DNA from: Bactericera cockerelli
Taxonomy: Eukaryota > Arthropoda > Insecta > Hemiptera > Triozidae
Direction: 5' to 3'
Length of the DNA stretch: 64,000 bases
Assembly (NCBI GenBank): GCA_024516035.1
Contig: JAMCCL010000060.1
Coordinates: forward strand, 57,054 to 121,053
Shown here piece by piece: positions 58,301-64,000 of the stretch. The position numbers and the translations under genes were made by a program. The notes under the pieces were generated by a model. That model saw nothing but the letters and a program-made list of their open reading frames with translations, was not told where the DNA came from and searched no databases. Positions within the stretch are counted from its first letter, which is position 1; each line of letters opens with the position of its first letter.

Positions 58301-61300
58301 TGACAAATGGCAAAATTTTTTTGTCTTTTGCAAAATTAAACCCCCCTAAAAAAAAATCATAATCCCCCTCGGTTTTTAAAATTGTACTTCCTTTTTAAAC
58401 CCCTTTACAATTTTGTAGGGGTTAATTTTAAATTTTTTTTACCAATACTTAAAAATTTTAAAGAAGTTTTTTTTTCCCGATAACTTTTACACTATACATT
58501 CACATGTTTTTTTTGTTTTATTTATTGGGTTTTCAAAACAACCGCCGATCTTAAAAAAGCTACATTCAGGAAAACCATTTTTATTAATAATTTAAAATCT
58601 TTTTGGAAAGGGAAACCCCCACAGGTTTTTTTTCAAAATTTTCGCCCCAACCCCAAGTCTTATTTTTATGTATCACAAACTCAAATTTTAAAAAGGGAAA
58701 AAACATGCCGGGGGTTCAACCAACAATCCTTTACCTAAAGGGTTTTCCCCGACTAGCCCCTTAACACTTTACTCCTTTCATTTTTTTTTTTTTTTTTTTT
58801 TTTTCCTAACAAAAAGGGGGGGGTTAATTTTTTTTGTCATTATTGTTTTTTAAATATGTAAATATTTATTTGGGGGTTTTTTTTTTTCCCCTTTGGGCTA
58901 TTTTAAAAAATAAAGGTTGTCACATATTTTTTTTAACATCTTTTTTAAAATCGGGAAATATTTTTTTCTTTTAACAAAAAAGGGTTTTTACGGGGGGTTT
59001 TTAACCCCCCCCTTTTTTTTTTGGGATATTTTGGGGGAAAAACATTTTTTTAGTTATGTGATCTTTTGTGTTTGACTTGGAAAATTTGTATCGGGGGTTT
59101 TTAAAAATTTTTTTAGTGAAAAATTACGTTTTTTTAATACTATTGAGATAAAAAAATTTAAAAAAAAATGTTGTTTTTGACAACGCCGCCCCCCCAATAC
59201 ATCGTTTAAATTTTTTATCCTTTTTTTCCCTTTTAAAATTTTTCAGATCCTCAAAATTTAAAATTTTTAAACAAAATTGTTTTTTTTTTTTTTGTTTAAA
59301 TGAAAAAAAAAATTTCCCCAAAAAAATAAAGATAAACAACACCATTTGGTTATTCACTGGGGTTTGCAATAAAGGTCTCCCCGATTTGGGTAAAAAAGGC
59401 AGCCCAAAACGTACCGGGGGGGTCCATAACGTTTTAAAAAAATTAGAAAAAAAGGGGGGTAAATAATACAAATATATAGCAAAAAAAGATCGAATCCCAT
59501 TTCCCAAAAAAAACTGGGAAACAAGGGCATTTTTCCCGACCCCCAAAAAAAAATTTTCGGGGGGTTTTTTTTTCATTGCCTGCAAGGGGTCGAGAGCCCC
59601 CGGGGAAACCCCAAAAACCAAAAAAAGCTTAGTTTAGGGGGTTTTCCAACTCTAGTGCTACCTAAAAAATTTTTTTTGACGCAGGGGAATCCTTTTGCCC
59701 CCCAAACCCCGAAACAAAAAACCCCCCCCTCGAATTTTCCGGGGGTTCCGCCCCCCGTTTTTAAAAAAAATTTTGGGGATAAAAAAACCCACCCCCACAT
59801 ACTTAAAACATGACTCTCCATCCCCCCCGGGGAAAAAAAAAAAACTAGTTTTGATAAAAACAATCTGGTAAGTAGCTTGATAAATTTTTTTCATAATACA
59901 AATAGCCAGATTTCCCTTTTTTATTTTTTTAAAAGCCCGGGTTATGATCATTTTAAAAGGGTTATTTTTTTAAAAAGGGGGGGGAAAAAGTTTTTTGGGG
60001 GCCCCCAAAGATAAATAAAATTTTTCCCGGAGGGGGACTCTGATAGCCCTGTAAATAAATTAAATTAAAAAAATTTTAAAAAATCCCCCCGTTTTTTAAA
60101 TTCAAAAACCCTGATTTTTTAAACGATTCAAACCGAAATTTCCCCCGTCTAAAAATTCATTTTACTATAAAGGGAATCCATTAAAAAAACTTTCAGGGAT
60201 TTTTTAAAATTGGGGTTTGGATGAAGATGAAATTTTTTTTTTAATACCCCGGGACGGGGAAAAAAAACAATAAAATTTTGGGAAAGGTATGAAGTAAAAA
60301 TTTTGGGTTTTTAAAATTTTTTTAAAAAAAAATTTTAATAAATTTTCTAAAAATTTTAAAAAGGTACCCACCCCCCAAAATTTAAATTTTTAAAAAAAAT
60401 TTGTGCCCCTTTTTTCTTAAATTTTCCCCTTTTTGGTGGGGAAAAAATTTCCCGTAAAAAATACACCGGACCCTTTTTTACTATAATTTTTTTAATTTTA
60501 AAAATTTTTTCTCATCTAAAAAGAAATTTAAAATGAAACGAAAAAAATGAAAAGAAAATAAATTTTTTATAAATTTTATCAAAAATCTTTTTAGGGGTTT
60601 TTTATGAATAAGAAGTATTCAAAAAATTTTGGGGAAAAAAAAAAAAAATTTAAAAAACACGGAATTTTTTTTAAAAAAAAAAATTCGTTTAAAACGTACT
60701 TAAAATTTAAACCCCCAGGGAAACGGGCAAAAAAATTAAGAAAAAACAAATAAAAATTTGGCCCGGGTTAAATTTTCTCACTAAATTTCCCATCAAATTT
60801 TTTAAGAAAAAAAAAAAAATAAAAAAAAAAAAATTTTCCCTTTTTAAATAAATAAATTTTGTTTTTCAAAAAAAACAATAATTTACAAAAAACGCAACGT
60901 TTTCAAAATTTTAAAAATTTTTTTTTTGGGATTAATCTAAACAAATACAAAAATACGCACCCTTTTTAATGTAATGTAATAAATTTCTTTTTTTTTCAAG
61001 GAAAAACTTTTTTTTAAAAAATTTGTAAAATGTTTTGGGGGGGGCCCTTCCAAAATTTCCTATCTTTTTTCAACTGATTTAACGTTTTTTTACTTTTTTA
61101 AAAAAAAAAAATTCAAACACTTTTCCCGGGGAAAATTTTAAAAAAGGGGGGATATCAACCCCAAAACCAATTTTTATTTTTTTATTTAAAGGGTTTCTAG
61201 GTTTTTTAAGTTTAAAAAATTAACCGTTCCTTACTTTTTTTTTAAAAACACAGGGGGAATAGGGGGGAAACCCCTCATCAATTTGAAAAAAAACCCTTCC

Positions 61301-62034
61301 CCGGGGGGTTGCAAGGGGCAAAAATTTAAGAAAAAAAAAAAGGGGAAAAAAACGCCCAAAAAAAGAAATGAAATTCTTTTATTAACTTTTTGGGTAAATT
61401 TTTTTTCAAAAAACAAGAATAAACATACAAAAATTTTAAAATTTTACAAAAAAATTTTTAAAAGGGGGGTGCAAATTCCCGGGGGAATTCCCCCGGGCTA
61501 AAAATTTAAAAAGGAATTTTTTGAACACTTTTTAAAAAATGCGGCCTTTTAATTTTGGGAAAAGCCGGGTTTTTTCTTCTCCCAAAAAGAACCAAAGGGA
61601 AAATAAAATGAACCAAACTAAAAACAATATTTTTTTTTGGGGAAAAGAAAAAATTTCCATTTCCCAAAAATTTAAAAGTTTCCCTTTTCTTTTGGGGTTT
61701 TAAATCCCTTTTTTTATCATAAAAGTCCCGAAACCATTTTTCTTTTCGAATACTTGAATAAAAGGAAATATTTTTGGGAAAAACCCCCCTAATTTTTTTT
61801 TTGGGTTTAAAAAAAAAAACAGCTTGATTTAGTTTAAAAAAGGGCAAAAACCATCCAATCCTTTTAAAAAAAAATTTTTTTTTCCCCAGGGGGAAAAAAA
61901 GGACCCCCACTCGACACATGGGTTTTACACAATAATAAATATCCCTTTTTTTAAATCTCGAAATATTTTAAAACCCTTATCCACTTAACCAAGAATATTA
62001 ATTTTGGAAAAAACCCCCAAAAAATAACTTGGGA

Positions 62035-62105
62035 TGCCCGGTGGTTTTTAAAAAACCCCCCTGGATTACCAAAGCCGCCTTTCCCTGAGCTACCGGGGGG
62101 GGAAA
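62035..62105 (-). repeat. Degraded tRNA-like SINE head
   Basis: On the minus strand CGGTAGCTCAGGGAAAGGCG is A-box-like and is followed by CTTTGGTAATCCAGG, the same anticodon-arm phrase as in the 22329 SINE family. It sits in smeared sequence, so folding and limits are unreliable. Confidence 0.35.
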
Positions 62106-64000
62106 TTTTTTACATAACTATCTCACGTCCATTTTCCCCCGGTTCTGTACAAAAAAACGGGGGGTGCCTGGCGGGGGGCCCCGCCGGGGCCCCCGCTCCT
62201 CACCCCGTTTTCAAGTGGGGGGTCACCCGGGCCCCTTCCCTTGGGGGGCGGGGGGCCCAGTCGGGGCCCGGGGGGCCCCCCGAAATGCCATCCCCAAAAA
62301 AAGGGGCAGTTTTGTTAATCCTTTCCTGATTCACAATACCAAATCCCCTTTTTTTAAAAAAACCCGCTGAACCAAATTGAAACCCCCCCCAAACCCCCTT
62401 ACAATCAGCCCCCTTATCAAAATCTTGGGAGGGAAAAAATTTTTGGGGTTTTATTTTTTTACGTACTTTTGGGGTTTTTAAAAAAAGAAACAAGTTTTTT
62501 TAAAAAAAAAAATAACAAAAAATTTTTTAAAAAAATTTTTCCCCAAAAATTTTTTTTTTTTTTAAAAAAATTTTACTTTTTTTTTCCATCTCCCCTTTGG
62601 GGTCCCTCGGGGTTCAAACAAAACCCCCTTTTGTTTTTCCCAAATTTTTGGGCTTTTTAAATTTTTAAAAATTTACAAATTTTTTCACCCTACCGCGCGG
62701 GGCCCCCCAATATTTTTTAAAAAAAAAAAAAATATTTTGTTTGGGGAAAAAATTTTTTAAAACACACAACCTGCTAAAAAAAATAAAAACAAAAAATTTT
62801 GAAAATTTTAAAAAACCCAAACCCCTTGGTTTTTTTTTGGTTTAAAAAATTTTGAAAAAAATTTCCCCCCGGGGGCCCCCAATCCCGCCCCCCTTGGAAA
62901 AATTTCGAGGGGGGCCCCTTAAATTTCAAAAAAAAAGAGCTTTTTTTTCCCAACCCACCCTCGTTTTCCCAAAAGCTTTCTTTCCTTTATAATCCCCCAA
63001 ATCTCACAACACTCGTCTTTTACCCCCTAGCTGATCTTTTCCAAATGCGTCTACCCCATTTTGGCGCAAGGTGAAAATTTTCCTTTGGAAACCTAACTCT
63101 TCATTTCCAAGCTACAACTTCGTTGGAACCATGGGTGACCTTACAATACTCACTGGGGGTTATTTGAAAAAAATTAAAATTGAAAAAGTTTTGGGGGGTA
63201 TTTGAGATAAATGGTTCTAAAACACCTCCACTCCAAAAATTTCCCCCTTAACCCCTCACAAAACCCTCTTTTGGTTAATTTGAACGCACTAACCAATCAC
63301 AGTGAGTTTTTCATTGAACGGAATTCGGGGGGCTCCAAGGGAATTGTTTCGGAGGGGCTACAACCCTTAGTTTAAACTCACCTTCCTTTCAACTGCATGG
63401 AATATCACGAAGGATTTTACCCTCCCCCTTTTGCTGGAAAATCACCTCGCTACTCAATTAGAGGGTTTTGAATTTGAAGGGGTTTCCCACCAACCTACCG
63501 CTGGCATTGCCAAAATAAAAAGAGGCTGGGTTTCAATTTCTTTCCAAAAAACCTTAATTTCTCTTTTAAAACTCTTTCTTAGTACTAAATCGGATTCTTC
63601 GGGGAAAACATTGCTCGGAAAAAGAGGGGCCTGTCCAAATCCTCATGTTTTCCCCTTCTTGGAGAGAAGAAAAAAATCGTAGGAGTTTACTATGGTAGAC
63701 CCTTAAAAAACATTAAAATTAAAAACAACACCGTTCCGCCGTGCTCCTACTCTTCAAGTTTCCTATCTATTCCTAATTAAAATTTTTTTTAGTAACCTAA
63801 AATTCCCCATATCAAAATAGGGTTTTTGACTGATTTGAAAACGGGGGAATCGCCGAACGACCTTTTTAAACAAAAAAAAAGCGCCCGTTAGAAAAAATAA
63901 AAAAAAAAATTTTTGGGGTTTTAAAACCGCACAAAAAAAATGTTTTGTATTTCAAATCAAAATAGGGAAGTTAATCCCGGAATTTATTTGATTGTTAGTT

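Larger units (their letters stand above)
54200..64000. other. Smeared low-quality sequence, right flank
   Basis: From about 54.2 kb the homopolymer texture of 1-9650 returns. Between 62.99 and 63.7 kb the sequence is cleaner but still shows no gene I can support. A GC-rich block at 62160-62285 (GGGGCCCC-type) could be a smeared exon or CpG-rich promoter. Open frames such as 59124-59621 and 61506-61919 are Phe/Lys-rich and not credible. Remaining RPA1 exons (domain C, zinc motif) should lie here or beyond, but cannot be read. Confidence 0.75.

Overview
This is a eukaryotic window, almost certainly from an arthropod and most likely an insect. The evidence is GT-AG introns in a metazoan gene, an AT-rich background, and a dense load of animal-type SINEs, MITEs, mariner/pogo, hAT and Helitron pieces. 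The species cannot be named from the sequence. I see no bacterial, viral or CRISPR content.

Layout. Positions 1-9650 are badly smeared sequence: homopolymer-stretched, with substitutions that copy the neighbouring base. Quality recovers gradually over 9650-12500. From about 12.5 to 54.2 kb the sequence looks like normal genomic DNA. From 54.2 kb to the end it is smeared again, with a cleaner patch near 63.0-63.7 kb. ORFs in the smeared flanks are not interpretable, although one degraded exon (55211-55347) can be recognised by homology and splice phase.

The one gene I identify with confidence is RPA1, the 70 kDa large subunit of replication protein A, on the + strand. Eight exons can be placed (44462-44498, 46295-46342, 47557-47753, 48664-48862, 49550-49764, 50281-50488, 53712-53921, 55211-55347). 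They encode the N-terminal RPA70N domain, a Ser/Thr/Asn-rich linker, DNA-binding domain A and most of domain B. The zinc-binding domain C is not visible and should lie in or beyond the smeared right flank. Intron phases agree at every junction once two single-base indels (exons 1 and 4) are allowed for. A weaker candidate is a first coding exon at 20299-20550. Three other short candidate exons are listed with low confidence.

The rest is mobile-element biology: a 5S-rRNA-headed SINE, several tRNA-headed SINEs (three insertions have convincing target-site duplications), three copies of a ~230 bp non-autonomous Helitron, a 1.63 kb hAT element with a perfect 8-bp duplication inside RPA1 intron 6, a mariner derivative with ~285 bp inverted repeats and a transposase tail, a pogo-like MITE, and a 729 bp inverted-repeat element of unknown class.

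The most unusual pattern is in RPA1 itself. Three of its splice sites (acceptor of exon 6, donor of exon 6, acceptor of exon 8) each sit in a tandem array with a unit of about 40 bp, so that splice sites are multiplied 4, 12 and roughly 16 times. The units are unrelated to one another in sequence. A 62-bp perfect palindrome at 40193-40254 is the second most striking signal. No previously undescribed multi-gene system is evident.
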